Below are positions 23,165-36,040 of a stretch of 64,000 nt of DNA, piece after piece (the stretch's first letter is position 1; each line of letters opens with the position of its first letter). The notes under the pieces were generated by a model. It was not told the origin of the DNA, made no database searches, and saw only the letters and a list, made by a program, of their open reading frames with translations. The position numbers and the translations under genes were made by a program. The DNA is from Nymphalis io (Eukaryota > Arthropoda > Insecta > Lepidoptera > Nymphalidae). The stretch is taken from the NCBI RefSeq assembly GCF_905147045.1, contig NC_065905.1, positions 5,580,001 to 5,644,000 of the forward strand. Reading direction: 5' to 3'.

Positions 23165-23405
23165 TCGCTAGTGTTCCGGTACTTTCATCGCTAACGTGCG
23201 CCGGCGCACTTGGATACTGAGCGAGTGACTCCAGCTCCGCTGTCATTGGTTTCTTCGTTTATCTAGCACGTTATTTGGACTTTTTCTCGGTGGATTTTTG
23301 TTGTGTTCGTATTAAATAAAGCTTAATAATGACGCGAGCTTGGCTGATATACCTAGTTTTTTATATTTATATCGTGTTATATGTTTTTTTGTTACGATTC
23401 TATTA
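23165..23405 (+). promoter_or_regulatory. GC-richer island with 25-codon ORF, possible promoter/first exon
   Basis: Around 23190-23240 the sequence is CpG-rich (GTGCGCCGGCGCAC is a perfect 14-bp palindrome). It is followed by an ATG at 23329 that opens MTRAWLIYLVFYIYIVLYVF and stops at about 23406. The short hydrophobic product could be a signal-like first exon or chance. No clear donor was found, so this is a weak call. Confidence 0.22.
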
Positions 23406-25300
23406 AACTTTATTTTATCTTCATCTCAATTTCAGTCGATTTATTAATTAGAACAGGTATACAGATGTCAAAATGAATTTAACTTTATTTATATAAATCG
23501 TTGTTTATTTATAATTATAAATTTAACTATAACTTTCATTATTTTTCTATATTTTCTTCCGGATATACTTAGATATATATGTTATACTTAAAAATCGTGT
23601 GCTGCAAAATAAATAAATTCCATATTATTTTTTTAACGTTTTCAGTAAAATATTGTCTTTTATACTATGCATTTTGGTTTTGGATTTCAATTATGTTTTA
23701 ATAATAATATGCAAAAAAGACGGTATGATGGAGATACTTTGTAGATTATCCGATTGTACAGTGGGATACATCACCTAACTCGTCTATATCTATATTAATT
23801 TTATTATAGTATTTATTTAATTTAACATTACGTGACACACCTAACGTTTGACGTGCGAAGCCAGGAGGTAAAATGGGTCAACGAATATAGACTCACCCTT
23901 AGACGATCCATATGTTTATAGTACACGAATGATATTCTGTTATATATTTATTATAATTTATCTCTAATACGTAAATTAAAAAAAATCTATTACATAAAAA
24001 AAATCAAAGTTATTTTTAATGTGTGTGCAGTGGTTTATCCTTATTAGTTTAAAAAAAGCGTATTCCGTTATGTACATACATTTAGTTATGTAGTTACTGG
24101 TTTCTGATTAAGTGAACGGTATCGTTGCAGTTTATTACATTGCGTTCAATAACACTCAAATTTTATTAATATTCCTTCCGACTTTGATAATATATATGTA
24201 AGAGTATTAATCCGTGAACATAAAAATATTGAAATATAGTTTTTTAAAGTAAATACGAAGTAATACGTTCACTATCGTCTGTTCCTAAGATTGGCAACTT
24301 AATGTCTGTATTAGCAAAACAGCCGACTAACATACCATGCCACCCAAATTCGGGGCGGGAACCGAACCCGATAAAACTGAGCGGAAGGCAGGTTCACTGC
24401 CAACTTTTGCCCGATTTTTAGTAGCTTGTATTCTATAAAAAAATTGGTAAATCTGTTCGCCATGAAAGTTGGCAAATATGTGTATTTTTCCATGAAGAAG
24501 GTTTTTACGCTATTAACTTTATTGTAACTCACCGCTAGATGGTGCTTCACCACATTAGTTATAACGCCAATTGCCAGCCCTAGACAGTTGGTAATATAAA
24601 TACATTTGAGCACGAAGAAAATCGTCCTCAAATAATTCTACGAAAAAAGTTAATAATTATTATGAATGTCACTGTGGGTGAATAAATTATTTTATGAAAT
24701 TTATGATACATATAATCCTCAAGTGTTATATCGATAAGCGCAATATCTCTAATAAATTTGTTTGAAAACTAGTATCCAATACGATTTGCGCTAAAATATT
24801 CTCCGTGCTTAGATGGAAGTCCATTTTTAATGGCGAACGATATGACTTGAGATTTATATTCTGTAGCGCCATCTAGTGGCGAATTAAACTAATTAAAAAA
24901 TACGTTGTTAAGTAACAACTTTCATGGTGATCGGTGTCAATGTTTTTTTTTTATTTTATTTTTTCTAAAATAGTACATTTCTGTACATAAATAAATACAA
25001 ATAAAAATAGTTACTGTGATTTAGTTTAGAATTTTTAAAGTTGTATAATTATTATTTTCAGCAATACCGCCATCTAGCGTCCAGTTTTAGAACTAATAAA
25101 TAAATTAAAACTTTTCAAAGGAATACCTAGATGTCTCTACGAGCTATTAATTATTTTATAACTATCGTTTAAAACTGAACCAGGGTAGCGAAAGTGTTAG
25201 GTATTATTTCGTAGTATTAAATGATTTTTATTTTTAAAAAGTGATAAGGCAAAAACTACCTAGTCAATATTTTATACTGAGTTACGATATAGTACTTTAT
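23406..25300. other. AT-rich stretch with three CTCF-like motifs
   Basis: No gene supported. CTAGATGG-type motifs occur at about 24531-24546, 24863-24882 (minus) and 25066-25082 (minus). Confidence 0.4.
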
Positions 25301-25315
25301 CTATACAAATATTGC

Positions 25316-25630
25316 CGTAACCGTACCGTAACAGCCTGTGAATGTCCCACTGCTGGGCTAAAGGCCTCCTCTCCTCTTTTTTTGAGGAGAAGGTTTGGAG
25401 CTTATTCTACCACGCTGCTCCAATGCGGGTTGGTAGAATACACATGTGGCAGAATTTCAGAGAAATTAGACACATGCAGGTTTCCTCACGGTGTTTTCCT
25501 TCACCGTAAAGCACGAGATGAATTATAATCACAAATTAAGCATATGAAAATTCAGTGGTGCTTGCCCGGTTTGAACCCACGATCATCGGTTAAGATTCAC
25601 GCTTTCTTACCACTGGGCCATCTCGGCATC
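25316..25630 (-). mobile_element. SINE family A copy with target duplication
   Basis: A full-length minus-strand copy whose tRNA-like head ends at 25627. The 11-bp direct repeat ACAAATATTGC flanks it at 25305-25315 and 25631-25641, evidence of target-primed insertion. The 95-aa ORF through its body is a repeat artefact. Confidence 0.9.
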
Positions 25631-25644
25631 ACAAATATTGCAGT

Positions 25645-26838
25645 TTAGTTTATATTAAAGTAATTAATATTATCTTGTTACGCTAATCATTGGCATCACT
25701 TCTCATGAAATTAAGAAATTCCGATGGAACTTTGTGACACAATAAAATTGTTTATATTATGACATTTTTTCCAAAAATATAGCCTAAAGCTAAATATCTA
25801 GCTAAATGCGAAGTATTTCTGAAAGTGATGACGATAGAACTTAATTTAAATGCAAATTTTAAATGTTGTATATGACTTATTGTAAAGATTATTATATGAT
25901 TGTTATCAAAAAATACCGAAGTCTAAGCCAAGACTGGTTCAATCCGAGGAAAACCTTAAGAGAAGAGAAGGGCAGTCCAGAAGTGGGACACTTACTAATT
26001 TTACGATATAATTATTCCTTAAATAAAATAATATTTTTGTCTCACTATATTTTGCTATTTTTTTTCAGTAGGCGGATATACTTGGTTACGTTACGGCGCT
26101 ACCAATGAACCTTGTTACTTTCGTCTAATTTAAAAAAATTGAATACTTCTTGGCTCTATTGTTTTTTACTGCCAATAACTTTTAATAAATATATATTTTT
26201 ATTATTTTACAGCCAAAACGTTTTGAAAATTAAAATTGAAATGAAACAAACTGTTTGTGATTGTATTTTAACTTTGCAATCATTTGCAAGTCTGATAAAA
26301 TTAATAATAATAAATTAATTACGCATGGAATCGATTCCGTAACGCAATATCCGTGTTTTTTTCGGTAATAGAGCAAACTATTTTATTTATAAATGTACCT
26401 AATGTCAAATTCGTTTAGATAAGATGAATTCTCGTAATCGAGAAATCGAGAGAAAGATCGATAATCTCAAAATGGAGTCAATCTTGTGTTACGTAAATCA
26501 TAATGCTCGTCTCGATTTTTTTACAAGAATACATTTTACATACGTGGTGGAATTTTGATCTTAAATTACTATTCCTAAAATACGATGTCGATCGTATTGG
26601 TGCCAGACAATTACTGATAATGCTAGTTCCTTACTTGCGACTCGTTCATTTTTATTTAAGCGTAATAAAATATTTGAAAAAAAAAATGTGGCCTTACATT
26701 TTTTTTTTACCTGTAAAACAATTGAATTCTACATATTCTGTATGGAAATAACAAATGCGAACTCAACGCGCTTACGTACGAGCGTTGCGTTCGAGGATTG
26801 TTATATTTAGTTTAAATATATTCTTTATGTAGACTTTA
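25645..26838. other. AT-rich stretch without gene
   Basis: Four unsupported plus-strand ORFs of 68-82 aa, all with AT-driven composition, and no domain or consistent splice signals. Confidence 0.4.
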
Positions 26839-27087
26839 CTGGTGGTAGAGCTTTGTGCAAGCTCGTCTGAGCAGGTACCACCCACTCATCAGATATTCTA
26901 CCGCAAAACAGCAGTACTTGATATTATTGTGTTCCGGTTTGAAGAGTGAGTGAGCCCAAGGTTGGTGGCGCATTGGTGATGTAAGCATAGTTAACATTTC
27001 TTACAACGCCAATGTCTATGAGCGTTGGTGACCACTTACCATCAGGTGGACCATATGCTCGTCCGCCTTCCTATTCTATAAAAAATA
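26839..27087 (+). mobile_element. SINE family B copy (plus orientation)
   Basis: It runs from CTGGTGGTAGAGCTTTGTGC to TTCCTATTCTATAAAAAA, so the A-tail is on the plus strand. A deletion removes the segment around 26955. It is one of the few plus-orientation copies. Confidence 0.82.
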
Positions 27088-27874
27088 TATATATAAAAAT
27101 TATATTTATTGCAATTATAACGTATAATTCATATGTATATACAATGATACATATACATGATGCTTCGATCGCGGAAGTTAAATGTACCAGTTAGTTCGTT
27201 TACAATGCTTCATGTTTGTCTCGTCTTTAACAGATAAGTGTTTGTTAAACCATTCGAACGTGGCAATTGGTAGTCTCTTTAAAATCAAAATTTCGCAACA
27301 ATCATAAGATGCAATTTCTAACGTTGAAAAACGAAGGTTTCCTTAAAATTTCAAGTCTCTCTTAAGGTTTATAAAAATCACTCAGAACATTGCCATATAT
27401 ATATATATTTATATAAATTAGCAACATTTAACCTAATTTGATGGAAAATTTATGAGGAATATGTATTACTAGATATTGTTTTATTACTCATTGTTTTTAT
27501 TTAATTTTATTCTTTGCTTTTATATAATTATAATTATATAATCTAAAATATGTTGATTTACAAGTACTAGCACACACATATGCATACACATATTACTCGT
27601 GTTTGTGTGTGTATAAAATGCCGTTGAAAGTGCAATAAACTTCAACTAGAAACTTTATTTACAATTAATCATGAAAACGTGCTGCAAAAACTTTAATGTA
27701 ATTTACATACGTTGAATGAAAACATAATTGATTTTTGTGTAATATGTAGAAAATAATCTAATATCTAATATCTGTTTGTAAATAATTATAATTTATTTTT
27801 TACTTAATATAAAAGTAATAAACAAATAAACAATAAATGATCTTTACATAAGATCCGATTGGCTAGAATACTAA

Positions 27875-27934
27875 TATAGAATAGAAGATGGGATAGAATA
27901 ATTGTATAGAATAGAAGATTGGATAGAACCAATG
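27875..27934 (+). repeat. 30-bp tandem repeat, two units
   Basis: Two adjacent 30-bp units both start TATAGAATAGAAGAT (27875 and 27905) with a few differences near their ends. Confidence 0.75.
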
Positions 27935-28080
27935 GCTAGAAGCGGTAAGACTTAACCGTAGATTACGGTTTCGAAGACGAAAGCAGCACTGAGTTTCGAT
28001 AAGTTCAATTTGTCTTGTCAATTTGTTAGTCGGTGAAGGAACATCGCGAAGAAGCCTGCATGTGTCGGATGACGACGCTC
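27925..28080 (+). mobile_element. Decayed SINE family A copy
   Basis: ATGGCTAGAAGCGGTAAGAC, then a GGTGAAGGAACATCGCGAAG match and CCTGCATGTGTC, keep the family A order with many changes. Confidence 0.5.
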
Positions 28081-28780
28081 CAATCTTGGTAGATTTATTA
28101 CAAACTAATGGCGTTTACAATTATTGGGTGACATGTTCATAATATTAATAACAATTTTGTCGTATGTATCTTAACAATATTTTCTCAGTTGCCCGAGCCA
28201 TTATTTATTTACCGCATACATCCTGGATGAACGAGACAATTTTAATATATATATTGTTTGTATCTCCATAGACGTGTTGCCCGTGCCTTTGGTGTATCTT
28301 ATTTTAAATTTACACTATTGTTATTTTAATATACCGCATGTATATTAGCAGGCAGCATCACAATCTATATTTCAGGACTAAATATTTTTAACGTAATGAA
28401 ATTCAGATACGAGTTATTATTCCATTAACTCGGAATGTGTCCTTGAAGACTTCCTTATAATATAGTAAACAATTATGTTACTAGTTAGGTTTAAATATTG
28501 TCATCTCTTAAGACTTTTTATAAGCGTTAAATTTTTTCGTAATGTCATTGTTATTCTAAGAAAATCTCTGACTTTAGTAAAAGTCCCGCGTGATCGTGAA
28601 ACGCACAAGATGCAAATATGTCGTGTAATTATGTAATATTTTTTCCGTCACTCGATTTAAACATTTATTCGTACTTCACAAGGTGAAATTATTGTAGATA
28701 TGTATGATTCCGTCGGCAATTTAGTAGTTGCTTAGTATTCGTATATGATTTACTCGAATAGAGAATATTATAACTGTTTA

Positions 28781-29040
28781 TTTGGTGATAGGGCTTTGTG
28801 CAAGCCCGTTTGTGTAGGTACCATCCACCCATCATACATCCAACCGGAGCACAGCAATACCTAGTATTACTGTGTTCCGGTTGGATGAGTGAGCCAGTGC
28901 TTTTACAGGAACTAGGGACATAACATCTTAGTTTCCTCGGTTGGCTACGCATTATTATACTTATATACGCGGTTATTATACTTATAGTGCCAATGTCTAT
29001 GGGCGGTGGTGATTACTTACCATTAGATGAACCATTTGCC
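28781..29040 (+). mobile_element. Diverged SINE family B copy
   Basis: GGGCTTTGTGCAAGCCCG, CTGTGTTCCGGTTGGATGAG and GTGCCAATGTCTATGGGCGG are recognisable in order, with insertions around 28950-28985. It is older than the 26.8-kb copy. Confidence 0.65.
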
Positions 29041-29045
29041 ACTAC

Positions 29046-31420
29046 GCAAATTAAAGATTTTATTCATTCCGGTTTACTAGTTAGGATGTTTTCATCTCAC
29101 ACTAATAATCGGGCACAAACACACAAACACGCTCGCATACAAACACAATCGTCACTAAAGTTTCGATTTGCGTGTGGGTTGCGTGTTCACGTCCCGCTGT
29201 GTCGTAATATTTGTTATGATTTGAAAAGTCATTAATAAACATATACATTTAATTTCACCACACCAAATAAGCCAGTTACTTGCACACATGTCGTCTAAAA
29301 TATCCAAAAACTGTTTCAATAACGGTTTATAGAACCTTTTACTTTAAGTAAAAAAGCGATTCATAATTTCCGTTAAGCACTCACTCGATTAAACAAAAAC
29401 TAGAATAAACAGTTAATGTATTTGTAACAAACCTTATCGTCTTACTCTTCGCGTTGGATCAGTAATCTCAACACGGATTACGTAAATAATATGTAATTAC
29501 GAAATACACTCGAGGCGTTGAGAAATTTTATAATTCCCTCCAATTTTCCTTGTTAGGTTTTAATATTCATTTGTATGTATGCGGAAGAAGGGGTATGAGA
29601 GTGAATTATGTTGTAGTTTGGTCATTTATAATTAATTTTATTTAAATAATATCTCTTTCGCATTGTTTATTTATATATCGCAATTAACAAACAAACAGTT
29701 ATGATGTAAAAATTAATTACCAAATTGACAAGACATTGGTGTTTTGAACGAGATAAAAAATATCTTTATTTCAGACAGAGTTTTAATCTAGAAAAAAAAT
29801 AATTTACTTTTTAAAATTTAAAGGATTTCTTGTTTTTAGCAGTAATAATTAAAAAGGAGGTAGCTCGTAGATTTTTTCAATGAAAGATTGGGGTTTGGAT
29901 TTTGGGGTTTGAAACTTGGAAACGTAATTGCCAACTTCGTAGATAGTACCATTTAGTTTAAAAAAATCGCTGTGTACATTTAAATAAAACGAAACGGTGA
30001 TAAATGAAAATCTATTCCGAAAAATAATGGTGTTGAAGTTAGACCTTTTTTTTTTCTTTCTATTTATTCTAATTGGAAATAGAACGTCGCGGGCGTAACT
30101 AGGAACTTATACACAAGTTACGATGTCGTGTCGTGTAAATCAACTTTGCGCATTGTGAAAACTAACGATGCAGCTCTATGCGACGTCTATGCTGAGCTAC
30201 ATGCTTCATAATTTTTTTTTTGTAATGCCTAACTGAAAAACTTAACCAATATATTATATTCAAATATTTATTATTATTCAATTAGGATCTGCGCTCCGCA
30301 GTTTAAATTTGTGGTATTGACGTGACAAGCATAATTTTCATGTTCTTCAAAATTATAATCAGTGTAAAAATATGATTAATGAAAATAAAAATAAAATGGC
30401 AACCCTATTTCAATCGCTATCTCGAAGATTCTGTAATCTCAGTGTTATAAATCTTAAATTAATTTTTATTAAATATTTTGTTTTCTCACGCGTTCACTTC
30501 TAGTTAATTTGATTTAAATTACATTGTTACGATGAAAGCTAATTAAATATATCTTTCAATTTGCGTGAAATATGTTCTGTGTTATAATTAAGAAAAGTCT
30601 TCACAGTGGAATAAACTAGAGAATGCTACAAACATTATTTATTTGTACAAAAATATATTTAAAAATATATGAAAAGTGGTTTGGTCGATAAGAGCGATAT
30701 TTCATGAAGATCCATCCCGTATATAATGTTCAATATTAGTTTATTATATGTATAATTATTAATATTTATACAAAAACAATTTACTTATACAATACTGGTT
30801 CTATAATAATTACTGTATATCTTTAAAAAAAATGTATTTCATGCAAGTAGACTTTCAAAACTAGGCGAAAACTAGTACTAGGTTTAACGGTATATATGTC
30901 CTGCAGCGCCATGTAGTCGCAAGTTACATCCAAGTGGATAGCATAAACCTTCTCCATGCAATAAATACATACATATATGTATATACGTTTGGTCAAACGT
31001 TATCGAAGTATGTTAATCTCAAACACCAGACAAACTAACATAAGTAGGAATGGACTTTTAGTTAAGACAATAACTAATAAATATTTCATAATATAATTTT
31101 AATCTAAGTATGTCATTGCTTATTTAAATAATATATATTTTTCATATTCCATACAAACATGAAGATGAACTCTCAGCATAATAATCTTATAACTTTTAGT
31201 ACGCAACCGTAACATTATTCGCTGCTCTAATTATTATTTAATTACATACGGTTGCATTGTCTTGTGATATAACACCTGTGTCAGAAATTGATGTACAACG
31301 TGATGTATATAAAAAATTTAATGGCGTTAACATTTTAATCGCAAGATTTATTTTGGATACAATAATGTTGAGTCACGTGATTATGATCCGATATTGTTAT
31401 ATAATGTGATATTATTATAT
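29046..31420. other. AT-rich stretch without gene
   Basis: No ORF or repeat that I can support, apart from a CGCCATG motif at about 30904-30920 that weakly resembles the CTCF-like motif. Confidence 0.4.
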
Positions 31421-31424
31421 TGCC

Positions 31425-31705
31425 TAGGTACGTATTAGATGGGCATATAGGTCACCATCAGGGAAGTGGTCACCACTGCCACTAGACAGTGGCACAGTAA
31501 GTAATATTAACCATTCCTTACATCGCCAATGCGCCACTAAAACTTGGTAACTAAGATGTTATGTCTCTTGGGTCTGTAGTTTCACTAGTTCATTGACCCA
31601 TTAAATCAGAACACAACAATATGAAGTATTGCTGTTTGGCGGTAGAATTTGTGATGAGCAAGTAGTACATAACCAGACGGGCTCGCGTAAAGCTCTACCA
31701 CTAAG
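31425..31705 (-). mobile_element. Diverged SINE family B copy
   Basis: The motifs AAGTGGTCACCACTGCCA, CCAATGCGCCACTAA and AAAGCTCTACCAC appear in family B minus order. The divergence suggests an old insertion. Confidence 0.7.
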
Positions 31706-31738
31706 TAAACTCATGTCCATATGAACCGCTCGTGATAG

Positions 31739-32020
31739 ATAATAATAATAATAATAATAATATCGTGGGACATTTTTCACACACGGCCATCTGATCCCAA
31801 ATTAAGATTGTACAGAGCTTGTACGATGGAAACCAGACAACTGATATACTACATATACTACTTTTCTTTTGTAAATACATACTTATATAGATAATTACAC
31901 CCAGACTCAAGACAAACAGACATGTTCATGCACACAAATGTCTGTCCTGGGTGGGAATCGAACCCACAACCTTCGGCGTGAAAGGCAAGTATCTACCAAC
32001 CACGCCAACCGGCTCGTCAT
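31739..32020 (-). mobile_element. SINE family C copy (tRNA-Glu-like head)
   Basis: On the minus strand it starts GAGCCGGTTGGCGTGGTTGG, passes an anticodon-loop-like CTTTCACGCC and the B-box GGTTCGATTCC (31964-31954), and ends in a TAT/ATT repeat. The head resembles tRNA-Glu (loop CTTTCAC). Relatives are at 52682-52942 and, interrupted, at 56016-56473. Confidence 0.85.
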
Positions 32021-32379
32021 TATAGATACATTAACAATAACACGGCGTCATAAATGTATAATTATACGTTTAACCTAAAACTTTACGTAATATAGGATAG
32101 AGGATGTACTGTTTTTAGAATTTATAGATTTCCTTGAGGCTATTGTATCTTAAATGTTATACGAGTAAGTGATCCGCCTCGTTAATGTCAATCAAAATCC
32201 AAGTATATAAGTAGTATACTTACAAGCATCTACCGCCGGTTCGGAATATATATTGTATATATTTTATTGTCCTATAATAGTGTGATATTTACAATATATT
32301 CATTCATGTACAGAGCCAGCGGTTGTTGTTATTTTTGTATTTAAATAAAACTGGTTAATAGCTGTATCGCTATTACATC

Positions 32380-32510
32380 TATTCTAATATTAACAATGCG
32401 AAAGTAACTCTGTCTGCCTGTTACGCTATACGTCTAAACCACTGAACCGATTTCAATGAAACATGGTATGAAACAATCATGACTTTCAAGGAAGGACATC
32501 ATAGGCTACT
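32380..32510 (+). mobile_element. Fragment of an unclassified lepidopteran repeat
   Basis: GCGAAAGTAACTCTGTCTGC, CCACTGAACCGATTTCAATG and ACATCATAGGCTAC are motifs of a repeat that is very common in Lepidoptera; its class (Helitron-like or other) I cannot fix. SINE B at 32509 abuts or interrupts it. Confidence 0.45.
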
Positions 32511-32799
32511 TTTTTTTATAGAATAGAAAGGTGGACGAGCATATAGACCACCTTATGGTAAGTGGTCACCAACACCCTTAGACATTGGCATTGTAAGAAA
32601 TGTCAACCATCGCTTACATATCCAATGCGCCACCAACCTTGGGAACTAAGATTTTATGTCCCTTGTGCCTGTAATTACACTGGCTCACTCACCCTTCAAA
32701 CTGGAACACAACAATATCAAGTACTGCTGTTTTGCGATAGAATATCTGATAAGTGGGTGGTACCTACCCAGACGAGCTTGCACAAAGCCCTACCACCAG
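32509..32799 (-). mobile_element. SINE family B copy
   Basis: Near full length, T-tract at 32509-32517 to CCCTACCACCAG at 32799. It is very close to the 1294-1588 copy, sharing the variants CCCTTAGACATTGGC and AAGATTTTATG. The 104-aa ORF through it is an artefact. Confidence 0.85.
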
Positions 32800-33730
32800 A
32801 TACTTTTATATACTTAACATCTGTTCCCCCAAAACGCAAGCCAAAACGCGTGCAAAAAACTAGTTTTCATATATAGAAGAAATATATAAAGTATGTGGAC
32901 GTTAATAAAAAAAATTGGACATTTTTTTTTAAATATACGATTCGTTAATTGTGATTACTTTCAGGGGAATCCGCTTAGTAGTGAACGAATAAAGCTCGTG
33001 TCTATCAATCGATCGACCAATGAAATCCTTTTGTGGCTCTTCTGTTTATGTGAAGTTTAATGATTTATCGTATACCGATGTTATAAAAAATGCTCGAAAC
33101 TGAAAGTTTTTTATTTTTGTTTTAAATTAATGAGTTAATCTGCTATCATTTATCATGAATCTCATGACCTTTGACCCTCTTAATGTTTATCGCTCATTGA
33201 AATCTTTATTTTTATGCATAAAATAAAGAATGAAAATAAATGCGTAAAAATGAAGATTTCTATATTATTATTCTTTTCAACAATACTTTGAATGTAAACG
33301 CTATAAGGGGTACAGCAATAGTACAAATTTTTCTTATAGAGCTTACTCAGTGTTTTGAAAATCATGCAAAGTAAGAGTTAGCGAGATTCAGTTAGTTTTT
33401 AATCGCGTCAGAGTGAGACGAATAGAAAATGTTAACAGGTAATTCTAAAATGTACTTTACGGACAATGTTTATTTACCATCGAAAGTGAAACGTAATCTG
33501 TGAAGTCACACTAAGCATGTTGTACACTTATGTAATGCTTTTGTGTTCTTATATACACAATATTACATATCTTTGTAAACACTTCTGTAAATATTTTTAT
33601 CCGTGTAAAAATATTTGAATTATTAATCAATTAAGTAAATGTTATTTTATTTATATTTCTTGACAACAATGTTAAAGCCTACTTAGAATATCCACTTCCT
33701 TTTCCCGCCATGCTGATCAAACCGTAACCA
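32800..33730. other. AT-rich stretch without gene
   Basis: Nothing supported; a 61-aa minus-strand ORF lacks any feature. Confidence 0.4.
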
Positions 33731-33880
33731 GATGCGCGGTAGACATTATAGTGCACAAGTAGTTGCGCAAACAAAGGGCAGTAATCCGACACTACCGGAT
33801 AGAGAGTTAAGACGGAAAACCAAAGGCTTTACGTGGTTTTATGACCTGGAAGTTTGTATACCGATAACTTCCATACTCCG
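33731..33880 (-). mobile_element. SINE family D body fragment
   Basis: CAAACAAAGGGCAGTAATCC and GGCTTTACGTGGTTTTATGA match the body of family D as seen at 18661-18870. No head is present. Confidence 0.5.
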
Positions 33881-33981
33881 TTACTTTTTTATGCCTTTTA
33901 AAGCTAACCGCATGACCAAATATATTAAAATACGTGTAATATAAAGAGAAAGTTAATTAATATTTAGATTAAATAGAGATT

Positions 33982-34060
33982 TTTTTCTCCTCAAAAGGGA
34001 GAGGAGGCCTTAGCTCAGCAGTGGGATATTAACAGGCTGTTACAGTTACAGTACAGTTAC
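33982..34060 (+). mobile_element. SINE family A 3' end fragment
   Basis: CTCCTCAAAAGGGAGAGGAG, then CAGCAGTGGGATATTAACAG and a run of GTTACA units: the last 80 bp of family A with its tail. Confidence 0.75.
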
Positions 34061-34519
34061 AGAGATTTTTTTTGTAGACTGAAAACAGAAGTCAGTACAC
34101 CGCAGAAGTCATCCGGCATCAGGAGGACTACAGGTAAGGTACAGGATCTAAGATGTTTTTCTCTTCTTCCTTGCCTTATTGGGGCCATCTCCAAACACAA
34201 AAATAAGGCTAAAACTTTCAGTTTCAAGCATTTTTTATAACATTGGTATGTCTCCCCGTTTTTTGGCTTTTGGGTTTGGTTTGATTTTGGGTTGCGTGGA
34301 GTCATTCATTCCATGTATACCCTTTATCTAATACGAGCAAAGATAGAATTACGTGATTAGAATTACGGTTGTCGATTCTGTGACAAGCAGGTGTTTTCTG
34401 CCTTTATTTTTATCCGGTATTTCGAAAGCCTCGTAACGATGTAATCTCCATTTCGTCACAAAACGTACGTATATACCCAAACCATTGCTCATTCAAGTCT
34501 AAATAATCTTGTCAACAGA

Positions 34520-34915
34520 AGCTGGAGCTTGTCAACAGAAGCTTGGAGGAGTCTCTGATGTGATCTGCGAAATTTGTCAGGTTTCGTTACGCCTTCTGCC
34601 CGTCTTAGTATCCTAATTTAATTCGTAGGTAGTTTCTGTTCGTGAGTTTTCTTGGTCATCCAGCATTTACCAGTACAGCTGCTGGATGGCCATGTTAACT
34701 AGTCTCACAGCCGTATAGTCTTTGTCCTTAACTCGTATAGCCAAATTGTACCTGACAAACTTCTCTATTTCAGCTATGTGACCCATTTTTACATCTATAT
34801 AGGCGTCATCAGTTAACATTGTTCCGTGGTACTTAAATTATCTTAGGTTATGATCGCAGTTCATGTATTCTGCCTTATCATTTATTCTGTCTATCATAGA
34901 TATGATGCTTAACAA
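34520..34915 (-). pseudogene. RTE-type reverse transcriptase relic
   Basis: Minus-strand frames give, in order, FKYHGTMLTDDAYIDVKMGH, then VKDKDYTAVRLVNMAI and RILRRAEGVTKPDKF. These correspond to the post-RT part of RTE polyproteins (YLGS..TDDG, then a leu-rich segment, then RxLRWAGGVTRxD). Stop codons and a frameshift interrupt it, so it is inactive. A 16-bp direct repeat (TTGTCAACAGAAGCT) occurs at its 3' edge near 34510-34545. Confidence 0.65.
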
Positions 34916-34969
34916 TAGAATATTTTAACCGAGAGATGAGTGAGTCAGCATGAAGCCGTATCATTAGGT

Positions 34970-35009
34970 AAACATATATATATGTTTATATATATATATA
35001 TATATATAC
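34970..35009. repeat. AT microsatellite
   Basis: A run of ATATATAT interrupted once by GTTT. Confidence 0.8.
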
Positions 35010-35435
35010 TTTTTATTAGATCTCTATATTAAAATGACATAAGTAAAGATAGCTGTCAACATACTAAAGTTAACCTTTTTCACCAACATTACATAAACTA
35101 ATTTAAAATGACTGCATTTCATTGCATTGTAAACATAATATTTATGGTGACAATAAATGAATTCACCTGATTACGAAATATCTTAATTACTTTCTGACAA
35201 CTATTATTGGTTAGGTTAGCTTATGTAGAAACATCGGAAATGCTGAGACAAATTCAACTGTGTGCCAATGACTATAGTTTGATTAAAGGATTCTTATATC
35301 ACATCTGTTAGATTAAAGATACTAAGATCTTCGTCATCAGACAGTATTATGGTCTCGTGGTATGTAATTTACAATTTATATGATACTTAAGAGTGTGTAT
35401 GGTTATCTAACGATTTTGATGTTTGTGTTTGTGAA

Positions 35436-35710
35436 TAAGGGTTCCATCGGACTGGCCTAAATAGCCAGTCGGCTTTTCCTCCCCGACAAGCATTCTTGCT
35501 GTGTCCTATTTTTTAGGCCCGAAGGCCCAGGGTCACACTGACCCAGTGGTCGTTATCCATATCTTTGTGGTCTGTTGTCTTCTCCAGTTGGTTGTCAAAT
35601 CCTGTTGTGGTCGTAGTCCTATCGTCAGACCTCAAAATCGTCATCCACGATGCCCGCGCCGGGGCAGATGGTCGGCGAGATGAGGAGCTCACGGGGTAGA
35701 GGAGGTTTCT
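35436..35710 (+). mobile_element. GC-rich repeat fragment, probably non-LTR related
   Basis: A GC-rich block in AT-rich DNA with TTTTCCTCCCCGACAAGC, AGGCCCGAAGGCCCAGGG and GATGAGGAGCTCACGGGG. I recognise this style from lepidopteran non-LTR elements but not the family. An ACTGGCCTAAATAGCCAGT hairpin lies at its left edge. The 60-aa ORF in it is not a gene. Confidence 0.45.
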
Positions 35711-35892
35711 TATAACCGATTTAGTTTATTACCATTGTATTTTCAGATGTCCCTAATAATTCGGTCTTGTGCCTTTAATTATACACATATATACAAAAAG
35801 CGTATTGTTAGTATTCGTTAGATTCGTCCATACAGAATATATAAATTTAATTATTTTTTATTTTCGCTCAATAGTCGATGATGCAATTTAGG

Positions 35893-36040
35893 TTTATAAA
35901 GGAGTAACTACTGAGTTAATTGGTGATTCTTCTCGTCGAATTACATTCCGAACTTGGTAGCATTACATATAAATAAAATATTTAGAATGATCACTTAGAA
36001 GTGATTGTAAGAATCAAGTTGAATAAAGTACATTTTGATT
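35893..36040 (+). mobile_element. LINE 3'-end repeat (family E), diverged
   Basis: GAGTAACTACTGAGTT, ATTCCGAACTTGGTAGC and TTGAATAAAGTACATTTTGA follow the order of the 3325 copy. Confidence 0.6.

Noticed and set aside
31940..32018. Apparent tRNA-Glu gene on the minus strand
   Set aside because: It is the head of SINE C, repeated at 52.7 kb and continuous with the same 200-bp body.
32562..32876. 104-aa plus-strand ORF resembling the ORFs at 1413 and 20815
   Set aside because: All three share protein sequence (MRHQPWELR...) only because all are SINE B copies.
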